From NCBI GenBank assembly GCA_016793185.1, contig JAEUIK010000494.1, positions 1-17,562 on the forward strand: a DNA stretch of 17,562 bases, written 5' to 3'. This DNA comes from Planctomycetaceae bacterium. GTDB lineage: Bacteria; Planctomycetota; Planctomycetia; Pirellulales; JAEUIK01. Under the pieces are notes generated by a model. It saw only the letters and a program-made list of their open reading frames with translations. It was not told the origin of the DNA and did no database searches. A program made the position numbers and the translations under genes. Positions 1 to 7,942 of the stretch are shown piece by piece (the first letter of the stretch is position 1; each line of letters opens with the position of its first letter).

Positions 1-830
1 CGCACGTCGTGCCGCGAGATCAAACTGACCAGCGAGACGGCGAGCACGGCCAGGGCCGCCGTGCGGATGCCGTAGTGGGCGGCCAGCGACTGCCCGTCGT
101 AGCCCCCGCGCCAATGGCGGCGGCCGATCAGCACGACGCACAAGTAAAGCATGACGACGACGATCATGCCGAAGTACACGAAGCTCGACAGGCTCAGCAC
201 CCCGTGCCCGAAGTCGCGGAACTGTTCCGCCAGGCTCCACTGCTTGATCCGCAGCGCCCATTCGGTGGGGAGGATGGCGTCGGCCGAGCCGGCGAAGACC
301 AGCGGCGCGTTGAAGAGCGCCCCCAGCACGAACCCGACGGTCAGGTTACCGGTCAGGAACGAGGCCGCCATGCCGATGGCCAGCATCGCCAGACCGACGA
401 GCCAGTAGCCCACATATCCGCCGAGCATGAGGCCGATGTCGGGCTGGCCGAGCCAGCTCAGCACGCCGATCGTGGCGACGGCCGAAAACAGCAGCGCGAT
501 CGTATAGATCGCCACGGCGGCCAGGTACTTGCCCACCACGACGTCGAGATCCGTCGCGGGAATCGTCAGCAGCAGCTCATCGGTGCCTTGGCGACGCTCG
601 TCCGCCCAGATGCTCATCGTGATGGCCGGAATAAAGACCAGCAGGATATAGGGCAGGTAGCGATTGAGCTGATCGAGATTCGCCAGGTTGGCGTTGAAGA
701 ATTCGTTCGGCCAGAAGGCGGCCAGCCCGCTCAACAGCACGAAGACGCAGATGAACACATACCCGGTGGGGTTGCTGAAGTAGCTCACCAGGTTGCGGCG
801 AAAGATCGCCCGGATCACGCTGAGGTTCAT
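1..830 (-). CDS. GldF-like ABC-2 permease, 3' end cut by window
   Basis: Integral membrane permease of an ABC exporter, partner of the ATPase just upstream. The frame is open from the ATG at 828-830 to the window edge, giving 276 codons with no stop. Hydrophobic segments lie at about residues 22-38, 58-74, 100-125, 134-158, 162-180, 212-235 and 255-271. The cytoplasmic loop ERRQGTDELLLTIPAT (residues 78-93) is the charged patch followed by a TxELLLxxP motif that is typical of ABC-2/GldF permeases. Spacing to the ATPase stop is 79 bp, so the two are probably co-transcribed. No strong Shine-Dalgarno is visible. The last segment (Arg-rich stretch, then a new membrane helix at 255-271 followed by SRHDV) resembles the start of a GldG-type auxiliary domain, so the protein may be a GldF-GldG fusion; that is inference. 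The exported substrate is unknown. Confidence 0.85.
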   Translation of the reverse strand, partial: MNLSVIRAIFRRNLVSYFSNPTGYVFICVFVLLSGLAAFWPNEFFNANLANLDQLNRYLPYILLVFIPAITMSIWADERRQGTDELLLTIPATDLDVVVGKYLAAVAIYTIALLFSAVATIGVLSWLGQPDIGLMLGGYVGYWLVGLAMLAIGMAASFLTGNLTVGFVLGALFNAPLVFAGSADAILPTEWALRIKQWSLAEQFRDFGHGVLSLSSFVYFGMIVVVMLYLCVVLIGRRHWRGGYDGQSLAAHYGIRTAALAVLAVSLVSLISRHDV

Positions 831-909
831 GGTCGATTCGTTCCGTTAGGTTCCGAGTCGCTGGTGATGGAATGAATGCAGGATCTCGACTCGCTCTGAT
901 TCTGATCGT

Positions 910-1674
910 TTACGTTCGAGCCGCGTCGGCATGCCCCGTCAGTTGCCGGAAGTGCTCGTCGAGCCCGCGGCCGTCGGCGATCAGGTCCTTGGTCGAGCCG
1001 TCGTAGACGAGGCGCCCCTCGTTAATGAACAGCACCCGCGCGGCCATCGCTTCGACTTCCTGCAGAATGTGCGTCGACAGCAGGATCGTCTTCTCGGCGG
1101 CGAGCCGGCGGATCGTGTTGCGGACTTCGTGGATCTGGTTCGGGTCGAGGCCGGCCGTCGGTTCGTCGAGGATCAACACGTCGGGCTCGTGCAGCAGCAC
1201 CTGGGCCATTCCCACGCGCTGGCGATATCCCTTCGAGAGCTTCGAGATCGGCTTGCCGATCACGGCCCCCAGATCGCACTGCTCAACCACGGCGTCGATC
1301 CGGTCGCGCTTGCGGCGGCCGGTCATACCGCGGGCGTCGGCAAAAAACTCGAGCAAGGCGCGCGGCGTCATGTCGGGATAGAGGGGGCCGTTTTCCGGCA
1401 GGTACCCCAGCCGGGCGGCTCCCGCCAGCCGATCGGTGGCCATGTCGTGACCGGCGATCCGCGCCACGCCGGCCGAGGGGGCCAGGTAGCCCGTGAGCAG
1501 CTTCATCGTGGTGCTCTTGCCGGCGCCGTTGGGCCCCAGAAAGGCCACGACCTCCCCTTGCCGCATGCTGAACGAGACGCCGTCGATGGCCGCGAACCGG
1601 CCGTAGTATTTGCAAAGGCCGACCGCCTCGATCATCACGGGCTGGCCGCTGGAGTTCGACTTCGAAGCACTCAT
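910..1674 (-). CDS. GldA-like ABC transporter ATP-binding protein
   Basis: Cytoplasmic ATPase of 254 residues that would power the GldF-like permease encoded next. Visible motifs: Walker A GPNGAGKST at residues 47-55, signature LSKGY at 136-140, Walker B VLILDEP at 156-162 with Glu161 as catalytic base, D-loop GLDP and H-loop His192. The Q-loop reads YLPENGPLY (91-99) with Glu in place of Gln, as in GldA-type ATPases. The frame stays open 54 codons further upstream, but that part is low-complexity and unlike the family. The ATG at 1672-1674 gives the normal length. The stop is TAA at 910-912. The gliding name comes from the Bacteroidetes family; in other phyla the same pair occurs without proven motility function, so the call is by family only. 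Confidence 0.9.
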   Translation of the reverse strand: MSASKSNSSGQPVMIEAVGLCKYYGRFAAIDGVSFSMRQGEVVAFLGPNGAGKSTTMKLLTGYLAPSAGVARIAGHDMATDRLAGAARLGYLPENGPLYPDMTPRALLEFFADARGMTGRRKRDRIDAVVEQCDLGAVIGKPISKLSKGYRQRVGMAQVLLHEPDVLILDEPTAGLDPNQIHEVRNTIRRLAAEKTILLSTHILQEVEAMAARVLFINEGRLVYDGSTKDLIADGRGLDEHFRQLTGHADAART

Positions 1675-2125
1675 CGCGACGATTCCTCGCTGGTTGGCTC
1701 GAGAGGCGCTATGCAAGTTGCTGCCTGGCAGCAGGTTGACCGCGTCCGGCGGGAGGGCCGCTGGGCACCAAGCGGCGGCCCGAACCGGCGCTGGACGCAA
1801 GGCCAGCGGCCCGGGCAGGATGGCTGTTCCCCACAAGCCCCGAGGGCGGGGCTATAGCCGTATAAAGATACGACTTGAGCCGTGGCTGTCCAGATGGATC
1901 GGGGCTGGCGCCAAGCGCCTGGACCGGTTCTAAACCTGTGACGCATCGGTAGTTCGCGGAGCAGTCTGCGGGGTTCGAGGGCCGAGAACCGGCCCCCAGC
2001 ACACGTGCCGAACGGCATCCCGGCGCCAGGCAGAGCCGCACCGGGATAGAGGTTTCTACGCCGCGGGACCCAGAGAGTTCGGGGCGGTTTGGGGAGCTGC
2101 GGTGCAGCGGATCCCGCCACGGGCG
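1675..2125. other. 451-bp intergenic region between nadB and the ABC ATPase
   Basis: No credible gene is visible; frames that cross it are Arg/Pro/Gly-rich shadow sequence. It should hold the nadB transcript end and the promoter of the ABC genes, both reading on the minus strand. Visible structure: a hairpin at 1836-1853 (AGCCCC, six-base loop, GGGGCT), a perfect 10-bp palindrome GGCTATAGCC at 1850-1859 overlapping it, and a small hairpin at 1907-1919 (GGCGC-CAA-GCGCC). An A/T-richer patch at 1852-1872 could supply a minus-strand -10 element, but no matching -35 hexamer is seen. None of the hairpins is followed by a T-run, so none is called as a terminator. Confidence 0.5.
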
Positions 2126-3736
2126 TCAGGCGTCTTGTGTCCTGGCGTAACTCAAATGCCGATCCCAGCGCCGGTCGAGCTGGGGGAAGTCGCTGCGGAG
2201 GTGAACTCCGCGCGATTCTTCGCGCTCCAGCGCCGCGGCGATCATCACCCGCGACACGGTCAGCATATTCTGGAGCTGCCAGCCAGCCGGCTCGTTGAAT
2301 TGCCGGCGGAAGACGTACTGGCACCAGCGGTCGGTCATTTCCTGGGCTTCGACCAGCCCCGCGCGATCGCGGCGGATGCCGACGTCGCGCCACATCAGGC
2401 TCTTGAGCGAGTTGCGGATGTCGTTCAGGTCGAGCGCCTCGTCGGGCTCGGGCAAGCGCTCGTTGGCCAGCGGCAGCGCCTGGAACGAATCGGGAATCTC
2501 CAGCGCCCGGCGGCTCGCCTCGCGGCCCGTGTGGAAGCCGTAGACGAGCCCTTCCAGCAGGCTGTTGGACGCGAGGCGGTTGGCGCCGTGCAGGCCCGAT
2601 GAGCTGACTTCGCCGGCCGCCCACAGCCCTTCGATCGTGGTCTGTCCCTGTCGATCGACGGTGACGCCGCCGATCATGTAATGCGCGCCGGGGCGCACCG
2701 GAATCGGGTCGCGGGTGATATCGATGCCGAACTGCGCGCACACCGCGCCGATGCCGGGAAAGCGCGAGCGCACCAGGGCGGGGGGCAGGTGGCTCAGGTC
2801 GAGATAGACGTTGGGATGACGTGTCTTTTCCATCTGCGTGACGATCGCCTGGCTCACCACGTCGCGCGGCGCCAGCTCGGCCCGCTCGTCGTAGTCGGGC
2901 ATGAAGCGATGCCCATCGCGATCGATCAAGTGCGCCCCTTCGCCGCGCATTGCCTCGGTGATCAGGTGGCGGCTGCTGCCGGCGATGTAGAGGACCGTGG
3001 GATGGAACTGCATGAACTCCATATCGCGCAACTGCGCGCCGGCCCGATAGGCCATGGCCAGGCCGTCGCCGGTGGCGACTTCGGGGTTGGTCGTTTCGCG
3101 ATAGACCTGCCCCGTGCCGCCGGTGCAGAGAATCGTCTGCTTGGCCCAGACGAGCGTCTTGCCATGCGCGGGATTCCAGACGAGCGCGCCGCGGCAGACG
3201 TTGTCGTGCGTGAGCAAATCGAGCGTGAAGGTATCTTGCCAGGTTTCGACGTTGGGAGCGGCGCTGGCCCGATCGATCACGGCCCGCATGACCTCCTTGC
3301 CCGTGGCGTCCCCCAGGGCATGGACGATGCGAAAGTGGGAGTGACCTCCTTCGCGTCCCAGGGCCAGCTCGCCGGCGTGTTCGTCGAAGTGCGTCCCCCA
3401 ATCGACCAGCTCGCGAATGCGTTCGGGCGCTTCGCGGACGACCATCTCGACGACGTCACGGTCGCAGAGCGAACCGCCGGCGCGGAGCGTGTCGTCGATA
3501 TGGTTCTCGAAGCGGTCCTCCGGGTCGAGCACGCCCGCGATTCCTCCTTGGGCGTACTGGCTGTTGGACTGCTTGAGCGTTTCCTTGGTGACGACGGTCA
3601 CTTGCAGGCGCGGATCGACGGCCAGGGCGGCGCGCAGGCCGGCCAATCCTCCGCCGATGACGAGGATATCGGTAAAGTGATGCGGCACCCGCTTGGGGTG
3701 GAAGGGGACTAGGTAACGCGGAGTGGGGTCCTGCAT
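2126..3736 (-). CDS. nadB: L-aspartate oxidase NadB
   Basis: Flavoenzyme that oxidises L-aspartate to iminoaspartate, the first step of de novo NAD synthesis, normally followed by NadA (not in this window). At 536 residues it matches the usual length of about 540. FAD-binding GGGLAG is at residues 28-33 and SQYAQGGIAG at 59-68. The family active-site residues are present: His245 in FHPT, Arg291 in PRDVV and Arg387 in GANRLASNSLLE, each one position from E. coli His244, Arg290 and Arg386. The HALGDATG segment is at 139-146. These motifs, and the family NRLASN match, separate it from succinate dehydrogenase and fumarate reductase subunits. An in-frame GTG at 3740-3742 would add two residues; I prefer the ATG at 3734-3736, though neither has a clear ribosome site. 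The gene lies 44 bp behind the large membrane protein and is probably co-transcribed with it. Confidence 0.95.
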   Translation of the reverse strand: MQDPTPRYLVPFHPKRVPHHFTDILVIGGGLAGLRAALAVDPRLQVTVVTKETLKQSNSQYAQGGIAGVLDPEDRFENHIDDTLRAGGSLCDRDVVEMVVREAPERIRELVDWGTHFDEHAGELALGREGGHSHFRIVHALGDATGKEVMRAVIDRASAAPNVETWQDTFTLDLLTHDNVCRGALVWNPAHGKTLVWAKQTILCTGGTGQVYRETTNPEVATGDGLAMAYRAGAQLRDMEFMQFHPTVLYIAGSSRHLITEAMRGEGAHLIDRDGHRFMPDYDERAELAPRDVVSQAIVTQMEKTRHPNVYLDLSHLPPALVRSRFPGIGAVCAQFGIDITRDPIPVRPGAHYMIGGVTVDRQGQTTIEGLWAAGEVSSSGLHGANRLASNSLLEGLVYGFHTGREASRRALEIPDSFQALPLANERLPEPDEALDLNDIRNSLKSLMWRDVGIRRDRAGLVEAQEMTDRWCQYVFRRQFNEPAGWQLQNMLTVSRVMIAAALEREESRGVHLRSDFPQLDRRWDRHLSYARTQDA

Positions 3737-3780
3737 CGGCACATCTGCACGAGAACGATCGAGGGCGCGCGAGACTGAGG

Positions 3781-6700
3781 CTACTTTGCCCTCCGCGCGG
3801 CTCCCTCGGTATAGGCTTCGAACTGTTCGCGGTACTCGGCCGGCGGTTTCGTGCCGCGCGACTCGCGCAGCCGCTGGACGTCATCCGGCCGCCCTTCGCG
3901 ACTGTTGATTGTCAGGCCGCGGCGCGCTGCGCCGAGACGTTCCATGGCGCCGGCCAGTTGCTTGCGCGCGGCGTCGCCGCGGGGGCCCTGTTCGGCCGCC
4001 TCGCGCTTGAGCTGCTGCCAGCGCTGGAGGAACTTCTGCATGTCGTCCTGCGACCAGTTGAGCTTGTCGAGCAGCTCGGGATCGACCTGGCGCTTGGCCA
4101 TTTGCTCTGCGAGTGACTCGAGGACCAGCTCGGTCGCGCGCTCGGCATGCTCCCGATTGAGCGGATCGGCCTGCGTCCCCGCCGGCTCGAACGGTTGCTG
4201 ATTGGGATTGGCGTCGTCCCCCGCCTTGCCGCCGCCGGTGCTTTTGCCATTGGGATCATTGGCGTTCATCTCGTCGGTGGTCTTGGAGATGCTGCCTTGC
4301 GAGTTGCCCGGATCTTGCGGCGGAGGCGTGGCGCCCGCGCCCGTACTGCCGGGGCTCGACGGGGGTTGGTTGCCCGGCGCGTCTTGCCCCGCGGCGGGCG
4401 TGTCTCCCGCGGGCGATTGCGTGCCGCCGCTTGGCTGCTGGCCTCCCGGCTGAGTGCCGGGCTGTTGTCCCCCCTGCGATGGATCGCCGGATGGCTGCCC
4501 GCCCGGTTGCTTGCCCCCGGTTTGACCGCGTGGGGGTTGTCGACCGGCTGGAGGCTGCTGCGCGGACTGGCCCGAGCCGCCAGGTTGTTTGCCATTTTGC
4601 GACGGTTTCGACGACGAGCCCTCGCCCTTCTTTTGTCCTCCCGGCTGGCCGGTTGGCTTGTCGGATTCCTGGTTGCCCGCGCCGGCCTTGCTTTCGCCGT
4701 TCCCCGGTTCGCTCGATTCGCCGGAACCGGCATCGGAGGGAGTGTTCTGTCCGGGCGAGCCTTCACCCGGCGATTCGGACTTTTGTCCGCCCCCCTTGTT
4801 GCCGTCGCCCGAACGGTCACCTTCTTCGCTGCCGACCTTGTTCGACTGCTTAGGACTGTTGCTGGGCGAGCTGGCGTCCTCGCTGGTCCCCTGCTCCTTG
4901 TCGGGACTGGGTGGAGGATTCTGGCCGCGCGGTTGATTCGCTTCCTGGGGCTCAGGCGTGGGAGACTGCTTGGCGCCGGGCTGTTTGCTTCCCGCACCCC
5001 CTTGGGGCTTTTGCGGATCATCGCCGGTCGGTTGCGGATGTCCTTCGCCAGTATTCTCTTCGTCTTGGCCCGGCTTGGGTTGTTTCTCCTGGCCAGCGCT
5101 GGCGCCGGCGTCCCCTTGTCCATCTTGTGAAGGATTGCCCCCGGACTCACCCTCGGGCTGCTGGCCCGCCGGTTGCTTGCCGCCCGGTGGCTTGGTGCCG
5201 GAATTCTTGCCAGGTTGCGCGCCGGAGGGAGCTTTGTCGGGATCCCCTCCCTCGGCGCCTGGTTCCGCGGACGGCTTTTGGCCCGCCTGCTGGCCGGCGT
5301 CGGGCTTGCCTGGCGCGTTTTGCGGTGAGGGCTTGCTGGCGTTCATGGGCGACTTGCCCCCGGCGTCGTTACCGGCGCTGTTGGCGTCGGAGCCGGCGCC
5401 GGATTGGCCGCCCGCTTGCTGGCCCGAGTCGGATTTGCCACCCGCGGAGTTCTTGCTTCCGGCCGAACCCGATTGGTCCCCCGCTTCTTCGCCTCCGGAG
5501 CTCGCCTCGTCCCCCGCTTCGCCGGAGTCCTCGGCAGCCTTGGAGCCCGACTTGCCCTGGCCCCCTTCCTTTTGTCCCGACTTGCCGCCTGAGCCGCTCT
5601 CGCCCTCGTCGCCGCTCGGCTGCGGCTCGGGTTGCTGATCGGACTGTTCCATGGGGGGCTGTGGCTTCGATTGCTGCTGCTCTTTCTGCTGTTGTTCCTT
5701 CTCCTGCTGGTACTCGAGGATCTTTTCCATCGCGGCGGCCGGGTCCTGCTCGGGATCGGGACGCTGCTCCGCGTCGGCAGCTGTGCCCGCCTCATCGGCG
5801 GCGGGTTCGTCGCCAGTTTGTGGTTCGGCTTCGCCGCGCTCTTCCGGCTGCTCGCCCGGGGGCGCTTCGCCCGTGGCCTCTTGCGGCGGGGGCTGGTCGG
5901 TCTCCGGCGGCTGGCCGGCGGCTTCGATCTCTGCGGCCTGTTGTTGCGCGGCGGCAACCTGTTCTGCGCGGACCGACTCGTCGACCTTGTCGACGATCTT
6001 GAACCGATACTTCACCGTCTGCACATGGTTGGCCGTGGGAGCGCGCGAGTCGCGCGACTCGGCCCAATACTGCAGCACATCCCCCACCTCGACAGGCGTC
6101 GCCGTCAGCCGGCTCGGTTCGAAGACATGCGCGCCGGTGAAATCTCCGCCGGTCGGCGCCTCGAGCAACTCGACGCTATGCAGCCGCTTGCCGGCGCGCT
6201 CGAAGTGCAACGTCACGCGCCGCAGACCAAAATCGCGATCCGTCGCCCGCACCCCGATCGTCACGGCGCCGTTACGCGGCAGCTCGTAGTTATCGACGCC
6301 CGGTTGCGTGATCTCGATCTCGGGGCCCTGATCTGGCAGGACCTCGATCTGGTAGCGAATCGGCTGCGGGTTGAGCTGTTTCTGGTCATCCAGAAAGCGC
6401 AGCTGATAGGACGTGTGCAGCGGCTTTCGGCTGGGGTCGAGCCGCAGCTCGAACGTCGCCTGGGCCGAACGGCCCGAGAACGCCAGCTCGAGATCGCGGC
6501 TGCCGTCGCAATTAAAATCGATGTAGCCGCCGCTGACGTCGACGTTCGTCTTGGCCCAGAGGGTGACTTTGGTCCCCTCGATGCCCTGCAAGTCCCCTTG
6601 GCGTTCGACCGTCCGCGGCGCCAAGCGCGTGTAGCCGGGAAACTCGTACTGCACCTTCTCGACCAGGATGGCCGGCGTGGCCAACACCTGGACGTGAAAG

Positions 6701-7608
6701 GGCCCTGCCTTGGCGTCGCCTGCGGCGATCCGATACTCGAGCGACTGCTGCAATCCGCCGGCCGGGGGGAGAATCGCCTGGTGCCGGTAGCTGTCGCTGG
6801 GGGGCCGCATCGCCAGCGGTTGGTCGACGCTCTGCCCATCCTGCGTGGTGAAGTACAGCGTGACCGGTTCGTCTTTCCGCAACCCGCGCACCAAGGCCGA
6901 GACCGTCAGCGACTCGCCGACAAACGCCCGAGCTCCGCCGGGCTGGACGTCGCCGATCGTGACCCGCGTCGGCGCCGAGACGCTTGACCATGGCAACAGC
7001 ATCCGCCGGAACGAACGGAGCGGGCTCTTGGGACTGAAGATGCTGTAAACGCAGAAGATCGTGACCAGCGCCAGCAGCACGTATCCCGCCCGGATGACCG
7101 GCGAGCGATCGACGGCCGTATCGGCCGGCACGGTCGCGAGATCCTCCGCGGCGCGGCGCTCGATCGCCTCGTAGACCGGGATCGGCAAGCGGGCGCGCTC
7201 TCCGCGCAGAAGCAGAAAATTGACGAGGCTGTTCTTGAGCGACGGTTGTCCCTGCTCGATGGCGTGGGCCGCATAGACCGGATTCACGCGCCGGCGGACG
7301 GCCGGGACAATGCGCCAGGCCACGTAGCTCCCCACGCCGGTGACCAGCACGGCGAACGCGGCCAGCCGGCCCCACACGCCGAGTCCCCCCGGGATCAGCC
7401 AGCTATCGACGATCGCCACCAACAGCCCGTAGGCCAACACGCCGGTCGCCAGCAGCAGCAGCGCGCTGGCCAGCTCGACCCATTTCACCTGGCGCCGCGT
7501 CTTCTGGATCTGCGCCGAGATATAGCGGTCGTACTCGACGAGCTCGCTGTTCCCCCGGGGCGGGTGGCTGGCCGAGGGGAGTTCGGGAGGGACCGTGCCG
7601 GTAGCCAT
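3781..7608 (-). CDS. Very large three-pass membrane protein with long disordered Gly/Gln/Pro-rich region
   Basis: Function unknown. Numbered from the ATG at 7606-7608 (1275 residues): a cytoplasmic N-terminus, membrane helices at about 44-70, 80-103 and 172-192, then an apparently extracytoplasmic region (about 210-545) with beta-rich, Ig-like character, including repeated 'PGYT'/'PDQGPEIEI'-type segments. Next is a Glu/Gln-rich stretch (545-660), then a Gly/Gln/Ser/Pro/Lys-rich low-complexity tail to about residue 1141, and a folded-looking helical C-terminus (1142-1275) containing DPELLDKLNWSQDDMQKFL. The overall plan recalls the DUF4175-like proteins often found near MoxR/DUF58/BatA gene clusters, but those genes are absent here. 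An in-frame ATG at 7624-7626 adds six residues; the 7608 start has GGTGGG at a workable distance. The gene is probably the first of an operon with nadB. Confidence 0.8.
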   Translation of the reverse strand: MATGTVPPELPSASHPPRGNSELVEYDRYISAQIQKTRRQVKWVELASALLLLATGVLAYGLLVAIVDSWLIPGGLGVWGRLAAFAVLVTGVGSYVAWRIVPAVRRRVNPVYAAHAIEQGQPSLKNSLVNFLLLRGERARLPIPVYEAIERRAAEDLATVPADTAVDRSPVIRAGYVLLALVTIFCVYSIFSPKSPLRSFRRMLLPWSSVSAPTRVTIGDVQPGGARAFVGESLTVSALVRGLRKDEPVTLYFTTQDGQSVDQPLAMRPPSDSYRHQAILPPAGGLQQSLEYRIAAGDAKAGPFHVQVLATPAILVEKVQYEFPGYTRLAPRTVERQGDLQGIEGTKVTLWAKTNVDVSGGYIDFNCDGSRDLELAFSGRSAQATFELRLDPSRKPLHTSYQLRFLDDQKQLNPQPIRYQIEVLPDQGPEIEITQPGVDNYELPRNGAVTIGVRATDRDFGLRRVTLHFERAGKRLHSVELLEAPTGGDFTGAHVFEPSRLTATPVEVGDVLQYWAESRDSRAPTANHVQTVKYRFKIVDKVDESVRAEQVAAAQQQAAEIEAAGQPPETDQPPPQEATGEAPPGEQPEERGEAEPQTGDEPAADEAGTAADAEQRPDPEQDPAAAMEKILEYQQEKEQQQKEQQQSKPQPPMEQSDQQPEPQPSGDEGESGSGGKSGQKEGGQGKSGSKAAEDSGEAGDEASSGGEEAGDQSGSAGSKNSAGGKSDSGQQAGGQSGAGSDANSAGNDAGGKSPMNASKPSPQNAPGKPDAGQQAGQKPSAEPGAEGGDPDKAPSGAQPGKNSGTKPPGGKQPAGQQPEGESGGNPSQDGQGDAGASAGQEKQPKPGQDEENTGEGHPQPTGDDPQKPQGGAGSKQPGAKQSPTPEPQEANQPRGQNPPPSPDKEQGTSEDASSPSNSPKQSNKVGSEEGDRSGDGNKGGGQKSESPGEGSPGQNTPSDAGSGESSEPGNGESKAGAGNQESDKPTGQPGGQKKGEGSSSKPSQNGKQPGGSGQSAQQPPAGRQPPRGQTGGKQPGGQPSGDPSQGGQQPGTQPGGQQPSGGTQSPAGDTPAAGQDAPGNQPPSSPGSTGAGATPPPQDPGNSQGSISKTTDEMNANDPNGKSTGGGKAGDDANPNQQPFEPAGTQADPLNREHAERATELVLESLAEQMAKRQVDPELLDKLNWSQDDMQKFLQRWQQLKREAAEQGPRGDAARKQLAGAMERLGAARRGLTINSREGRPDDVQRLRESRGTKPPAEYREQFEAYTEGAARRAK
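4186..5934 (-). repeat. Low-complexity coding region (disordered tail)
   Basis: This is the DNA for about 580 residues made almost wholly of Gly, Gln, Pro, Ser, Lys, Glu, Asp and Ala, with many short imperfect units such as GGQ, PGGQQP, GESG and KSGSK. There is no fixed repeat period and no long perfect repeat, so it looks like slowly diversified low complexity rather than a recent tandem expansion. The composition also produces long false open frames on the opposite strand and in other minus frames. It stays in frame with conserved sequence on both sides, which argues that it is translated. Confidence 0.8.
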
Positions 7609-7942
7609 CAAAGCGACCCACCGCATGCGGGGTGGCGAAACCTGTTCCCGCGGCGTCGAACGCGCCGCTCCACCATTATAGACGTTCGTCCGGGGGGATG
7701 ATTCCGCCGAATTGTCGGAGCGCGGCCGAAATTCGACCGCCGGGCCCTGCGAACACGTCGGGCTGGGTGATTTGCGACCCCTGGTCCGAGGCGGTAAGCT
7801 GCCGCAGGCGGCATGCGAACTGGATCGACAGGCCGGGGATTCTGCCCCAAGCCTAGTCCAGACAAAGCATTATGCGGCCTGCCAGCCGTCCTTCGCCATG
7901 GATCGCGTCGGCACTCGATCTCGAGCTCGATAGGTGCTCTGC
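7609..7942. other. 334-bp divergent intergenic region
   Basis: This separates the minus-strand large membrane protein from the plus-strand dehydratase, so it should carry promoters for both. I see one good minus-strand -10 element (listed separately) and no convincing plus-strand promoter; the patch TATGCG at 7871-7876 lacks a recognisable -35. No small gene, repeat or RNA gene is recognisable. Confidence 0.5.
7675..7680 (-). promoter_or_regulatory. Candidate -10 element for the large membrane protein gene
   Basis: On the minus strand this reads TATAAT, an exact match to the sigma-70 -10 consensus, in an otherwise very GC-rich region. It lies about 67 bp before the preferred ATG at 7608. The -35 side is poor: no TTGACA-like hexamer occurs 16-18 bp upstream. 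It is a candidate only. Confidence 0.4.

Noticed and set aside
9..875. Plus-strand open frame of 288 codons at the window start
   Set aside because: It is antisense to the GldF-like permease. Its product is Gln/Asp/His/Arg-rich and unlike any family, whereas the minus strand gives clear membrane helices and an ABC-2 motif.
1907..1980. tRNA-like T-loop sequence GGTTCGAGG (1972-1980) and a GGTT-CTA-AACC stem-loop upstream
   Set aside because: No matching acceptor stem or D-arm could be found at the right spacing, so it is not a tRNA by eye; a covariance-model scan would settle it.
1709..2041. Minus-strand 110-codon frame in the nadB-ABC gap
   Set aside because: No recognisable domain, Pro/Ala/Ser-rich composition and no ribosome site; treated as chance.
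1671..3401. Minus-strand open frame of 576 codons overlapping nadB
   Set aside because: Out-of-frame shadow of nadB, Arg/Pro-rich throughout. nadB has all active-site residues in the other frame.
4147..5130. Long plus-strand open frame of 327 codons opposite the low-complexity region, with several similar frames between 4200 and 6990
   Set aside because: The translations are compositional mirrors (Leu/Ala/Arg/Gly-rich) of the minus-strand tail, with no recognisable family and no ribosome site. The minus frame continues into conserved sequence on both sides.
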